Positions 11,270 to 24,015 are shown, counted from the first letter of the stretch. The stretch: DNA of 64,000 bases from Panulirus ornatus (GCF_036320965.1 NC_092230.1:49523094-49587093), one strand, 5' to 3'. Program-made: numbers and translations. The notes: generated by a model not told the origin, from the sequence alone.

Positions 11270-11511
11270 CCTGAGTGTTGGGAGGCGGCGTCCTCGTTCT
11301 CGTCGGCCGAGCCCTTGACACTCTGCTCGGAGGCGTTGGCCGAGGCTGGGGAGGGCTGCTCCTGTGGGGTGGTCTGCTCCTTCTTGGCCTCTCCCTCCTG
11401 GCCTTCGGCCCCTTCCTCGCCCGCACCCTTGGGCCCGTCCTTCTTGAACCAAGACCCCAGGCTGGAGCCCAGGCCCGAAACTTGACTGGACATGTTACTA
11501 AACATATTCAT
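11270..11511 (-). CDS. Possible first coding exon of a SAP47/SYAP1-like synapse-associated protein
   Basis: The minus strand encodes about 80 residues beginning MNMFSNMSSQVSGLGSSLGS, followed by a low-complexity acidic tail rich in E, G, A and Q. The start resembles the MFSxLTxQ opening of arthropod SAP47 proteins, whose BSD domain would lie in later exons. The exon is GC-rich and sits in AT-rich surroundings, which supports coding use. The only nearby donor is the weak GTACGG starting at 11269; beyond it the frame enters TYHYYSSYY and TA-repeat translation, so the exon must end there if real. A TATA-like/initiator pair lies upstream at 11630-11664. The family assignment rests on a short N-terminal resemblance. 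No BSD domain exon was found in the window, so another low-complexity protein is possible. Confidence 0.45.
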
Positions 11512-11629
11512 GTCGTTGATTCACCTGGTGGAGAAGCGATCAAAGGGAGTGACACACTGCCTCAATACGTCTGAGCGGCTGGTAGAACGTCACCACACCA
11601 CTAGTCCATGACACCAACTGAGACGACAC

Positions 11630-11664
11630 ACTGACAAGTCTTCTGCTGACGACAGCCAGTATAA
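11630..11664 (-). promoter_or_regulatory. Possible core promoter (TATA-like box plus TCAGT initiator)
   Basis: On the minus strand TTATAC at 11664-11659 is followed by TCAGT at 11634-11630. The spacing is 32 bases from the first T to the initiator A, which is normal for arthropod TATA-Inr promoters. The pair lies about 120 bases upstream of the ATG at 11511. Both motifs are short and could occur by chance. Confidence 0.25.
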
Positions 11665-11699
11665 GGGGCGAAAAATCAATAAACACGGCTGACAGATAA

Positions 11700-12090
11700 A
11701 ACAAGTGACGATCACCAAAAACGTATTAGAATGTATATATTTGCTTCCATCCTATAACATACATTACTCAAACCTAAATTTATAATTTTTAAGCGTTCAT
11801 GGAAGTCTAAACGGAGAATCGTTGTATAATTCTGAAGCCTATACTTTAGGCACTGGGACAGCGGGCGATTTAAACTTTGCTGCGCCAGGAAATTTGAACA
11901 CATAATGAAAATAGTGCTATTCTATTCTTTTTCTTTCTTTTTGCAGTAATAAATATGTTGAATCATAAATCTAAATAAATTTTCAATAAAGTTGAAAGGG
12001 ATAACTCAAATGTTACGTCAGGGATGAAAAGAGCAATGTCATCTTGTATATAAAGATCGGGTGTGGCATATGGTGATGATTCATATCTTC
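11700..12090. other. No recognised feature
   Basis: AT-rich sequence upstream of the possible exon; nothing else can be supported. Confidence 0.4.
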
Positions 12091-12862
12091 TGTAAATATA
12101 GTGAGTGGTGGAATGTGGAAGTTGTGTGTATGAGGTTGCAGTGTTTGAAGATTTCATATGTGAAAGGTCGTGGGAAGGTTGTGAGGTATTGGGATTGTGA
12201 TGTGTAGTGGGTTGTGGAGTGGAGGTTGTAATTTGATGTATGGAATAGTGGTGTGGGAAGGCTGTGTATGGTATTGTGATGTGCAGAACGTATGGTATTG
12301 TGATGTGCAGAACGTATGGTATTGTGATGTGCAGAACGTATGGTTCTGTGAAGTGTAGAAGGTGCGTGGAGGGGGAGTTGTGATGTGTGGGGTAGGTTGT
12401 GTCGGGATTGTAATGTGTGGAGGTTTGTGGGAAGTTGTGATGTATGGAGTTCTGGTGATGTGTGGGAGGTTATGATGTATGGCGTTCTAGTGATGTGTGG
12501 GAGGTTGTGATATGTGGGGATCTTGTGGTGTGTTGGGAGATTGTGAAGTTCTGGTGATGTGTGGGATGTTGTGGAGTTATGGTGGTATGTGGAATCCTGG
12601 TCATGTGAGGTGGTTGTGGTGTGTGGGGTTCTGGTAGTGTACGGTGGGTGTAGTACATGGGAGAGTGAGGTGTGTGGGGAGCTGTGATGTGTATATGGTT
12701 GTAGTGTATGGACAGTCGTCATGTTGAGCTTGTTACCATAGAAGGTTGTGGACTGTGGCCTGTCAGTATATGGAGGGTTATGGTGTGTGGCAAGTTGTAA
12801 AGTCGTAATGCGTGCTATCATGTAAGGTTGTCGTGTGTACAGGGTTGTGGTTAGTTGTAGCA
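12091..12862. repeat. Diverged G/T-rich tandem repeat region
   Basis: The plus strand is almost devoid of C over long stretches and repeats variants of 'tgatgtgtgggaggttgtga'. A well-preserved run, 'cgtatggtattgtgatgtgcagaa', occurs three times between about 12265 and 12345. The long Thr/His/Ser-rich frame on the minus strand is a by-product of this composition, not a gene. Confidence 0.75.
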
Positions 12863-13297
12863 TACGGATGGTTGAGATATGTATTATATGGACGGATGGT
12901 TGAGATATGTATTATATGGATGGATGTTTGAGATATGTATTATATGGATGGATGGTTGAGATATGTATTATATGGACGGATGGTTGAGATATGTATTATA
13001 TGGATGGATGGTTGAGATATGTATTATATGGATGGATGGTTGAGATATGTATTATATGGACGGATGGTTGAGATATGTATTATATGGATGGACGGTTGAG
13101 ATATGTATTATATGGATGGATGGTTGAGATATGTATTATGTGGATGGATGGATGGTTGAGATATGTATTATATGGATGGATGGTTAAGATATGTATTATA
13201 TGGATTGATGGTTGAGATATGTATTATATGGATGGATAGTTGAGATATGTATTATATGGATGGATGGTTGAGATATGTATCATATGGATGGATGAAG
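12863..13297. repeat. 28-bp minisatellite
   Basis: About 15 copies of a 28-base unit containing 'ggatggttgagatatgtat' and 'tatatgga'. Copies differ at a few positions (gga/cgg; one copy near 13141 has an extra 'gatg'). It shares the ATATGGATGG core with the larger 34-bp array that follows. Confidence 0.95.
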
Positions 13298-13524
13298 TGT
13301 ATGGTTGGCTGTATCACATCAGAGACGGCGGCTGCCTCTAAAATGTGGGGGGGGGGGGGGGAAGGGGTCTCACTGGAGCAAAAGCCAGTGATGTGAAGGC
13401 GAGGATGCAGCAGCAGCAGCAGCATACTGCACCTCTATACAAGTAAGTCTAAACAAAATGGTTGGAATGAGCCCCATGCTTTTCAAATTGGGGGGAGGGG
13501 AGGCCTGCCGCCGCCACTGTATAA
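13298..13524. other. Spacer with poly(G) and (CAG)n
   Basis: A gap between two minisatellites. It contains a run of about 14 G near 13347-13360 and a short CAG run at about 13410-13424. No gene seen. Confidence 0.6.
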
Positions 13525-15525
13525 GGATGGTTGTAGCGTGTAGTTGGCTGTAGCATATGGATGGTTGTGGTGTGTAGTTGGCTGTAGCATAATGGATGGT
13601 TGAGGTGAGCGGTTGGCTGTGGCATATGGATGGTTATGGTGTGTGGTTGGTCGTGGTGTGAGGTTGGCTGTAGCATATGAATGATTGTGGCATAAGGATG
13701 GTTGTGATAAGTGGTTGGATGTAGCATATGGATGGTTGTGGTATGACGGCTGTAGCATATGGATGGTTGTGGTATGACGGCTGTAGCATATGGATGGTTG
13801 TGGTATGACGGATGTAGCATATGGATGGTTGTGGTATGACGGCTGTAGCATATGGATGGTTGTGGAGGGAAGTTGGCTATAACATAAGGATGGTTGTGGT
13901 GTGTGGTTGGCTGTAGCATATGGATGGTTGTGTTGTATGGTTGGCTGTAACATATGGATGGTTATGGTGTGTGATTGGTAGTGGTGTGAGGTTGGATGTA
14001 GCATATGGATGGTTGAAGTATGTGGTTGGCAGTAGCATATGTGTGGTTAACGTGTGGTTGGCTGTAGTATATAAATGGGTGTGGTGTGTGGTTGTCTGTA
14101 GTATATAAATGGGTGTGGTGTGTGGTTGGCTGTAGCATATGGATGGTTGTGGTGTGTGGTTGGCTGTTGCATATGGATGGTTGTGGTGTGTGGTTGGCTG
14201 TAGCATATGGATGGTTTTGGTGTGTGGTTGGCTGTAGCATATGTGTGGTTAAGGTGTGGTTGGTTGTAGTATATAAATGGGTGTGGTGTGTGGTTGGCTG
14301 TTGCATATGGATGGTTGTAGTATGTGGTTGGCTGTAGCATATAAGTGGTTAAGGTGTGGTTGGTTGTAGTATATAAATGGGTGTGGTGTGTGGTTGGTTG
14401 TAGAATATGGATGGTTGTAGTATGTTGTTGGCTGTAGCATATGGATGGTTGTAGTATGTGGTTGGCAGTAGCATATGTGTGGTTAAGGTGTGGTTGGCTG
14501 TAGTATATAAATGGGTGTGGTGTGTGGTTGGCTGTAGCATATGGATGGTTGTGGTGTGTGGTTGGCTGTAGCATATGGATGGTTGTGGTGTGTGGTTGGC
14601 TGTAGCATATGGATGGTTGTAGTGTGTGGTTGGCAGTAGCATATGTGTGGTTAAGGTGTGGTTGGTTGTAGTATATAAATGGGCGTGGTGTGTGGTTGGC
14701 TGTAGCATATGGATGGTTGTGGTGTGTGGCTGGCTGTAACATATGGATGGTTGTGGTGTGTGGATGGCCATAACATATGGAAGGTATGTGGTGTGAGGTT
14801 GATTGCAGCATATGGTTGTGGTGTGTGGTTCACTGTAGCATATGGATGACCATAGCATATGGATGGTTGTGATAGTGGGTTGTGGCATATGAATGGTTCA
14901 GGTGAGTGATATGCTGTAGCTTATGGGTGGTTGAGGTGTGTGGTTGGCTGCACCATGCGGATAGTTTTAGTATATGGTTGGCTGTAGCATGCGAGTGATT
15001 GTGGCATGTGGTTGGCTGTAGTATATGAGAGGTTGTGGTGTGTGGTTGGCTGTAGCATATGAATGGTTGTGATATGTGGTTGGCTGTAGCATATGAGTGG
15101 TTGCAGCGTGGTGCCACTGGCTACAGCATAGGATGGATGGTTGAGGTGTAGGTTGGCAGCAGCATATTTATGGTTGTGGTGTCGTTGGCTGTAGCATATG
15201 AATGGTTGTGGTGTGTGGTTGGCTGTAGCATATGAGTGGTTGCAGTGTGGTGTCACTGGCTACAGCATAAGGATGGATGGTTGAGGCATAGATTGGCTGC
15301 AGCATATTTATGGTTGCGGTGTGGTTGGCTGTAGCATATGAATGGTTGTGTTGTGTGGTTGGCTGTGGCATATGAGTGGTTGTGGTATGTAGCTGACTGT
15401 AACATATGAGTGGTTGCAGTGTGGTGTCACTGGCTACAGCATAAGGATGGATGGTTGAGGTGTAGGCTGGCTGTAGCATATTCATGGTTGTGGTGTGTGG
15501 TTGGCTATAGCATATGTACGGCTGA
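13525..15525. repeat. 34-bp minisatellite with higher-order structure
   Basis: Roughly 2 kb of a 34-base unit containing 'ggctgtagcatatggatgg' and 'ttgtggtgtgtggtt'. Several higher-order forms exist. Between 14030 and 14690 ordinary units alternate with a variant carrying 'gtatataaatgggtgtgg' and a shortened 'gtgtggttaaggtgtgg' link. From about 15090 a longer composite unit with 'gtggtgtcactggctacagc' recurs three times. One strand is strongly G/T-rich. The long open frames on the minus strand are repeat translations. Confidence 0.95.
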
Positions 15526-15945
15526 AGTTGAGGAGACTCAAAAAAATTTTAAGGTAGTAAAAATGAGTGATATAGTGGTGGTTAAGAGCTAAATGGTCTC
15601 CTTTCTTAGGAATGGCCTGAATCACGATATGTTTCGAAGAAGGTAAGCTTTGGGTTTTTAGAGAGAAGCAAAACAGGCAAGCAAGGATCAGAGATAGCTT
15701 GAAGGCACTTTCCTTTTAAATCTGCATAGGTAAACCAAGCACCTATGCCCACTTGTAGGTGTTAGAGGACTTGCAGGATCTTATGCACAGAAAATAAAAA
15801 AAGGCATGGATCCAGCAGGAGGAGATTTGGGGGATGAAATGTGGAATCATCCAGTGTACAAAAGAATACAGATACACAAAGGACTTCAAACAATAGGACA
15901 ATGAGTCCTTTGAGGTGGTTTGTTATAGAAGAAATCTGAAACTCT
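15526..15945. other. No recognised feature
   Basis: Unique-looking sequence between the minisatellite and the LINE remnant; no gene supported. Confidence 0.4.
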
Positions 15946-15949
15946 TAAA

Positions 15950-17890
15950 AAAAGAACCAGAGTGGTAAGAGTAGAAAGACATACAGATATACAAAAAGAA
16001 AAATACTGTACACTTTTTAGGTAACTAACTGATGTAAGTTGTTTATTTCAGAAAAAGTATCCATCAGTTATTCTCAAACATATTGTGGTAATGCTTTAAA
16101 CCACTCTAATTGTTAATCATTCCATATGTTAACAATTCTCTTGAAGAAAAAGTATTCCTCCTCATTCAAGGCAAAATATTTGTCCATGAGTTTGTAATCA
16201 TTATGAGTAAAAACAGATGAATCTATCCTTAAGTGCCTTGTCATGTCAACATTATCAAAGCCTTTCACAATTTTGAATACTTGTATTAAATCACCTCTTC
16301 AACTTTTCTTTTTTATGCTAAACAGATTTAAGTCACTTAGTTGGTTCTCATTGGATCTATTTCTTATTGCAGGAATCATCTTGTTAGCTTACCTCTATAC
16401 TCTTTCCATTGTCTTTTTTTTAAGTTGGGTAACTAAAATTTAACAATATTCAGTTTTGGGTTGTACTAGTGGCTTGTAAAGAATGAGGATAATTTCCATG
16501 AACTTAAATTTGATAGCCTTAACTATGAATCCTAGAATTTTGTTTGCACTTTCAACTGCTTCTGTGCATTGCTAATAACTTTAGGTCATCAGAGACTATT
16601 ACACCCAAGTCTTTTTATTTCTTTACCATTTCGTAGTTCAAGAAAATTCATACAGCAGCTTGCTTTTTAAGTTCCCTACTTATATGTAAAATTTTGCTCT
16701 TATCAACACTAAAGTTCATTTGCAACCTGTGAATCTAGCCCATCAGTTTGTCTATATCTGTCTACAGCTGCAGATGTTCAATTTTTATTGTAGATTTCCT
16801 TTCCAACTTAGTATCATCTATGAATTCAAGTTCTTATAATGCAACCCATTATCAATATCTTAAACATAAATGAGATGGACCAGTCCTAAGACTGATCATT
16901 GTGGCACGCCACTTATTACATCTAACTATTCTGAGGCTTTACCATTAATCACAACTCTGTGGTTATGGCTAGTCAACCAATTTGCTACCCATGGAAGTAC
17001 AACCCCATCTATACCATGTGAATTAACTTTCATTAATGTCCTCTGATGAGGAACTGTATCAAATGTTTTTGAAAATCTAAACTGATAACATTAGATGTTT
17101 TACTTTCATTATTAATTATATCCTAAAAATATCTAGCAGATTTGTTAGATAAAAACAATTCCATTGAAAACCACACTGGGAATTGTTTATCAAGTATTGG
17201 TCCTCTAAAAGGCTTACAATCTTATCTTGAATGATACTTTCCATAAATCTACTAACAATGTACATTAAGCTAAATGGATGATAATTTCTGAGCAAATGAA
17301 TTATTACTTTTTGAAATTAGTATTAGATCAGCAGGTTTCCATCTCTCTAGAGCTTTTTTCCTCATAGCATGCGACTTACTGAGTAGAACAGTAAAGAGTT
17401 TAACTATCTCATTTTCTGCTTCTTTCACTATGCTTGGATAAGACTTAACTGTGCCTGTCCTTTCATTTCATTTCATTCCATTTAGTGCTGATAGTACCTC
17501 TTCAACTCGTGTAGATAGATCGTAAAACATTTTCCCCTCTTAGCAATGAAAATGGATTCGGGACATGAGTTGTGTCTTCGACTGTAAATACAGATTCACA
17601 AAAAATTATTTTAAAACTTTACTATGTCTACGTTGCCCTGATCCAAGTTAACATTTTTTGAAATCAATGGTCCAACTGATTGCATAATGACTCTCGCTTC
17701 TAACATAATCATAAAACTCCTTTGGGTTTCTTTTGCTACTTTCAGCAACATCCACTTCATACTGACATTCACTTTGACATACAAGTCTCTTGGTTTCTCC
17801 GGGCAAATTTGCTTATTAGTCTCTGAGTTTTTTAAACAAAAGAATACAAAGGAATTCAAACAGCAACATATCATTGGGTACATTCAAGGC
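15950..17890 (-). mobile_element. L2/CR1-like LINE remnant, 3' part
   Basis: Read on the minus strand this is the second half of an ORF2 protein. It begins with the endonuclease-RT linker (17883-17611, with VGPLISKNVNLDQGNV), then the RT region. The motif-B segment, equivalent to TSGVPQ in the family, is readable as ISGVPQ near 16910, preceded by NHRVVINGKA. It ends with the C-terminal 'RGDLIQVFKIVKGFDN' segment near 16300-16240. Many stops and frameshifts are present. The architecture and wording are those of L2/CR1-type LINEs in arthropods. It is truncated at its 5' side, where the next copy's 3' end begins. Confidence 0.75.
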
Positions 17891-18039
17891 TGTTTGGAAC
17901 AGTGGAAGATATCAGAAACTCACAGATTAGTGTGGTAAAAGTTAAGAGGCTTACAGATAATTCAAAGAGAATACCTGCAAACTAAATGACTACAGGGGTG
18001 AAAATAATGTTAGTCATGGACTTGAAGAGAAATAATCAC

Positions 18040-19790
18040 CATCTACTCTAACATGCTGCTTTCAGTCACTCTTACCAGCAAATCATTCCCATTAAGGAAA
18101 AAGTACTTTGCCTCATTTGAGGTAAAATGTTTGCCCATGAGTTTGTACCCATTACTATGAGTGAAGCCAAACAAATCAAGCCTGAAGTAGTTTGATAAAT
18201 CAAGATCATCAAAGCCTTTGATCATTTTTAATACTTGTACATGATAACTTCATCTTTCCTAAGCTCAATAGATTAAAGTTGTTTAATTAGCTCATACAAG
18301 ATTTGCTTCTCAGCTCAGGAATCATCTTAGTAGCTTGAAAATGCATCCTTCCTCATTTTGTCTTGTCTTTTTAAGATAGGATGATCACAGCTGAACACAA
18401 TATTCTAGTTGGGAACAAACCAACAAACTGTTAACAGTAAGGATGATTTCCCTGGACTAAAATTCAATGGCCCTACCCATGAATCCAAGAAATTTGTTCG
18501 CTCTTTTCTCTGCTTCTGAGCACTACTTTCTTGGTTTTAAGTCATCAGAGATTATCATGCCTAAGTCTTTTTCCTCATATACCTTGGACAGTTCAAAAGA
18601 ATTCATAATGCAGTTTGCTTTTTCATTTTTACTATCTATATGTACAACTTTGCACTTATCAATATCAAAATTCATTTGCCACATACTAGCCCAGTCCATC
18701 AGCTTGTCTATGTCAGTTTGAAGCTGTTGATGTTCAAGTTCATTTGCAGATTTAATTCCCAGCTTCATGTGCTATTTTCTTAGACAACAAACAATTCTTT
18801 ACATCATCGTCCCAACACTTCAGCTGTACTTCAGAAAAAGACCATCTTCTACATGCTGAAACGTATTCCTTCCATAAATTTGAAAATTTTACTGAAGCTT
18901 TCCCAAGTTATGTCCATATCATTAACATTAAATATTGTCATCCCAGATTTGCCTGTCAAAAGAAAATGTGAAGATTTTCAGAATCTGCATGTATAAACTC
19001 TAGTAGTTTTTTGTGACTCACACTGACCAGTGTTACAGGCAATATTGAAAGTTGACCCAAAAATAATTTGCAAGTGATTACTAAGACCAAACACTTCTCC
19101 AATTTCAACATTGTTAATGAGATACTCATTTGCAGCTAGAACTTAATCTAATATGTTCTTGTCACAGGTTTTCTCAACTAAATGTATTTGGGCACTATCA
19201 ACCAAATTTAAGTGCAGCCCAAACCCTCAGCTATTGAAAAGGGACTCTCCCCACTTGGATAACGATATGGTAAAATCTCCCACTACGATTGAATCGTGTT
19301 CTTTATAAATTTCCACAGTTTGATCAAAGTCTTTCGTTTACCTCTGGTGTCTATGCTTGGGGCCAATAAACTAATGTTACTGATACGTTCTTATGAAACT
19401 AGACTTTCATTTATACAAAAAAGGAATTGATTTTATCAACAGCTACATTTTCCAGCCTGGGATTAAGATGAGTTTTATTGAGCAAGACTCCACTGCTTAC
19501 TATATTTCCCCTGTCACTGTTGAATAGACTGTACCCAGGAATCACATATTTGGTATTTGGCAAGGTCATATCTATTTACAATATCTAACCAAAATTCCAA
19601 ACTTCCAATAATATCAAAATTTTCTTTCACTACACATGTATCTAACTCTGGAAATTTGTTACATATATTCTGTGCATCAACATAGAATATTTTGATGTAT
19701 GACAGATTTTTTCTCACTGGTATGTGTGTGTGCAGCTTTGGCAATGGGGAGCCCATCTTACTGAACTTGGTCCACATCCTCAGTTTGAGC
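18040..19790 (-). mobile_element. L2/CR1-like LINE remnant, second copy with internal deletion
   Basis: The 5' part (19777-19514) encodes an endonuclease opening, with NICNKFPELDTCVVKENFDI and LAKYQI. It is followed by decayed endonuclease sequence to about 18800. Then 18768-18523 jumps to the late RT/thumb region (KWQMNF-type WQMNFDIDKCKVVHI and EEKDLGMIISDDLK), and 18225-18043 holds the C-terminal segment with KGFDDLDLSNYFRLD. The central RT domain appears deleted. It lies in tandem and in the same orientation with the copy at 15950-17890. Confidence 0.75.
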
Positions 19791-20435
19791 TGTCCTACCC
19801 TATTCAGTACCTACCTTGTTCCCTGCTTCTATCTAGGAATTGATCTCAAGCTGCCCTACTCTGCCTTTTTCCCTACCTGCCTCATTCCCCAAAAGAGTGA
19901 GGTTTTAGCTGAAATCAGTCATAGGATGATCAGTTTGGAAAAAAGGAGGGAAGAGTTTCATAACTCAGTACACTTTGTCCTTGACATATAATGGTTTATC
20001 TTTGAATTTTCTATTCCAAAGTATTGATGCAATAAACAATATTTTGGTTGGCTAAATTTGTTTAACAGACTAATGTTATGTGTACATGTCTGTATAGCTG
20101 AGTATAACAAAAGTGTCATTACCTACCCACTATACAGCAAGAGAACAACTGCAAAACTTTTTCATACATAGTTGCTCATTCACACCTCCATAAAAATATT
20201 CTCTATGCATTATCAACCTCTTTATCAAAGAATACCTCCAGTATTCAATTTACTTTCATTTTCAGTTATAAAAGACAATGAAAATACAGTTTAAATTTGA
20301 AAAGAATCTAACCAAACATTACTAAGCTATAGTTGAAATACAATATTGTACCTAAGAATCCTAAATGCAAAGCAAGTTTTAAACTTGAAAAAAATTTCAA
20401 AATGAAGGGCCGATTGTTCTTTATTTTTCATACAT
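19791..20435. other. No recognised feature
   Basis: AT-rich sequence between repeat remnants with no supported feature. Confidence 0.4.
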
Positions 20436-20640
20436 GTTCACCATTTCCCACATTAGTAAGGAAGCATCAAGAACAAAGGACCAAGCTTTAGAGGAAAAAT
20501 CCTCACTTGGCACCCTTCTCTGTTCCTTCTTTTGAAAAGTAAAAATTGGAGAGGAGGATTTCCAGCTCCCATCTCCTACCCCTTTTAGTTGCCTTCTAAG
20601 ACATGCAGGGAGTACATAAGTATCATTATACTAAAGAACA
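20436..20640 (-). mobile_element. SINE-like element, old near-complete copy
   Basis: In reverse it carries the same order as the plus-strand copy at 38411-38654: a head with 'gtactccctgcatgtc', then 'aaggcaactaaaagggg', 'ctggaaatcctcctct', 'caaaagaaggaacagag' and the shared 3' tail near 20440-20470. It is about 205 bases long and encodes nothing. Confidence 0.65.
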
Positions 20641-21088
20641 TCTTGAGAATCTTATGATGAATGAACATATATCAACAGACATTGGTCATCTATCACAGCT
20701 CTATCATTTGAGATGAAAAAGAATGCAAGGTGAAAAAAAGTCCTTCCTGAGAGCACCATTCTTTTAATGATGGTTCATTTCTTTGACCTACAACACATGG
20801 CAGTCCTACAAAGTCTTTGACAATCTAAATTTCAACATCAACTTATATCCAGCTATATTCTGTTTTTCTCTTTTTTGCAACCTTATTTCTTTCTAAAAAC
20901 CTACCTGGATGACATAATTCATTTAGGCACCAGACTGTTGTAGTACTGATCTTTTCCAGGAAAGAAGTCAAATTCTTCAGTGTGATCTGAGAAAATTTGT
21001 ACGAATTAGTTGAGTGAACACAGTTACTGGGTCAACTTCGATAGATGGTACTCATATAAAGGGCTTACAAAACATTAGTAATGCCCTG
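20641..21088. other. No recognised feature
   Basis: AT-rich sequence between the SINE-like copy and the RTE-like remnant; no supported feature. Confidence 0.4.
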
Positions 21089-21089
21089 T

Positions 21090-24015
21090 GTATATAGAAA
21101 ATGGCTGACTAAAAGCAGTTAATGGAATAACTGGTGAGAGTAAAAGGATGGACCTTGTAGAAAATTTTAAAAGTTATAGTCTGAATGTGCTGGGATTGGG
21201 GAAACTCATAGCCTTGGGCAGAATGTATGAAGTGAAAATGGAAATGATGAATGCATGTTGTGGGAGGGCATGGAAGGAGGGTATGGATCAAGAACAGTGT
21301 GGGTGAAAGGAAAGATTGGAACGGTGAAGTATACATACGTATGTGTATAAGAGCATGTGCATATGAAGACAGTGCAAGGTAAGGATGAAATGGAGTGTCT
21401 CTGGAGAAATTTGAATGATTGTATATATGGGTTTAAGAAAGAAAGGAAGGTGGTTGTAATGAGTAATACAAATGCAAAGGTGGGATGTGATGAAATTGGT
21501 GAGACAGTAGGTAAATGAGGAATCCTCCAGTAAATGAGAATAAAAGTCATCTTGAGGATGTTTATGCTGAATCATCTTCCTTGAAAAAACTTTTCTTAGC
21601 ACAAGATGATCTACATATAAACATGGATGAGAAATGATGGAAGAAATGAACAAAAGGGTTTGACTTATTATGTGGCGGTGGACGAAAAGGTGATTAAGGT
21701 TGTGCTTGATGCTACAGTTGTGAGAAGATTCTTTGGAGATTCTAACTATTTTGCAGTTTTTGTGAAAGTGAGGATCAGGGAAAAGTGGAGGTATGATGGA
21801 AGGAAGAAGAGAGGTAAAAGAGATGGAAAGGCAGAAAGGGTGAGAGGAAGTTTAGATGAAAATGCAGTAAATGAAAAGATGCAGTCATTTATGAATGAAG
21901 TGTTTAAAATGTTTCCAGGAAGACTGTTAAAGGTAGTAGAATTAATAATTGGATACAAGGTTGTGAGATACAGAAAAAAAGAGGAAACACATGGTGGATG
22001 GATGAGATTAGAAATGCTGTTGCAGAGAACGAAGTTCAGCAAAGAAGGAAAGAATGTACGATGTATAAGTGGAATGTTAAGAAGCTGATAGAGGAAAGCA
22101 AAAGAGATGAAAATCTGGAAGAAATTGAGAGAAATATTTGATAAAAATAATGAATTGTATAGTCTGGAGGCACAAAAGAAAAGAGATGGACATTAATGGA
22201 AATGCAAAAGTGAGAATTAAGGAAGGAGAGTTACTGAATCATGAGGAGTAAGTGAAAGGAAGGTGGAAAGAGTATTCTGAACTGATGAATGTCAAATAAG
22301 GTGAGGCAACAGATGTTACATGCATGGGTTTAAAGGATAAAAGGAAAAAGATACAAATGCAGGGGTCTATAGCAAAAAGGGAGGTAAAAGAAGCTCATAA
22401 TGAGGTTGAATGTAAGAAAGGCACTTGGAGTGGATGGTACTAAGGCTGAAATGCTGAAGTATGAAGGAGAAAATGTGATAAGAGTCAATGCGTTTGATAT
22501 GTAATTTAGCTTGAAAGCAGAAGGTTGTGCCTGAGGGTTTGGTGAAAGCTATCAATGATCCGTCAGACAAAGGAAGAGGTGCTAAGGATGAATGTAGTAA
22601 TCATAGGGGAATAAGTCTGCTACGTATACCAGGAAATGCATGCATATGAAAGAATGTTAATTGATAAAGTGAAAGAAGTGACTGAATGCAGATTAAGTGG
22701 GGAGCAAGGAGGTTTTAAGATAGGCAGGGATGTGTGGATGAGATTTTTGCAGTGAGAACGTCTAAGAAAAAGTATCTAGCAAAAGGTAAGAGGCTGTATG
22801 CAACTTTTATGGATCTGAAAAAAGTGTAGGACACAGTCGAGTGGAACATTTTATGGGATGTGTTAAGGATATATGGGGTAGGGGGAATACTGTTTGATGC
22901 TGTAAAAGCCTTCTGTAGAGGAGCAAATGCATCTGTATGAGTGGGTGAAGAATTGAGAAAAAAGTTTCAGTATACATGATGCTGTAAGGCAGTGCTAAGT
23001 GATGTCACTGTGGCTTTTTAACATATATATGGATGGAATGATACGAGAGATGAAAGCAAAACTAAGGATAGGGGGTGTAGAGATGGAGTGTAGCGGAGTT
23101 GTATGGTGGCTAGTAACAAGCCTGTTTGTAGATGATATTGTGATATTTGCTGAGAGTGAAGAGGAGTTGCAGATGGATGTGGTTTATGATATAGGTTAGC
23201 ATAAGTGATTGAAGGCATATGCAAGAAGTTAAGTAAGGGTGTCTGAAAGGAAACAAGAGTAAAAGCATAAATTTTGAAAGCTCTACTGAGTGAGAAAGGA
23301 AAGTTTACTAAACTGTGTTACTGACATAGAGGGAGAAAGAACAGTAGATGTGACAGAATTTAAGTATTTAGGAGTAATCTTGGGTAAGTTTGGTGATATG
23401 GAAGGAGAGATAAGGGAAAAAGCAGTACAGGGTAGTGTCACTTGGTCCCCTAAAGGAATAATAAAGGGTAGAGATGTATCATGGAAGTGAAGAAAGGATT
23501 AAGGGATGCATAATCATTCTGACCCTGACCCATGCAGCCAAAACATGGACACGAGATGAGTCACAGAGGTCATGAACACAGTCTCTGGAAATCAGCTATT
23601 TGAGAGTAGCTTATGGTATGACTAGATGGAGCAAATAAAGTATGAAGGTGACTATGAAAGATTTAGTATGGCAACAAATGCAAAGGGAATGAATTATGGA
23701 GTGGTAGAGTGGGTGAAACGTAATACTTAGAGGTGGTTTGGTAATGTGGAAAGAGTGCAAGACAGGGAGTTTAAAAGAAGAGTGTATGAGAGTACAGTTA
23801 AAGGTGTCATTGTGAGAGGAAGACCACCTATGACTTGAGGAAATAAGAATGGAAGAGTACTAGATGGGAGAGAATTGGAGGAAGAATGTGTGGAATGGTG
23901 TATGCGAGGGAAGCATGTAAGGAAAGGGATAAGTGGAAACTCTTCTGCCATGGCCACCCCCCTTGTTGGGAGTTCCTAGAGGAAATGGTTGTCAGAGATA
24001 TGGATAGATAGATAG
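21090..24015 (+). mobile_element. Diverged RTE-like LINE, near full length but decayed
   Basis: The plus strand carries the whole order of an RTE-type protein in broken frames. An endonuclease segment lies near 21440 (VVVMSNTNAKVG, matching GDLNAKV in the young family). A linker follows at 21630-22140, then the RT with ILWDVLRIYGVGG near 22850 and motif C as LFVDDIVIFAES near 23125. VTEFKYLGVIL is near 23350, and the C-terminal RWFGNVERVQDREFKRRVYE near 23730 is followed by RGRPP. It ends close to a short (GATA)n at 24002-24016, a typical RTE 3' end. It is clearly a different, older subfamily from the copies at 36-50 kb. Confidence 0.75.

Noticed and set aside
12081..15485. Minus-strand His/Thr/Asn-rich open frames over 12.1-15.5 kb
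   Set aside because: By-products of C-poor minisatellite on the plus strand; the residue repeat follows the DNA period.
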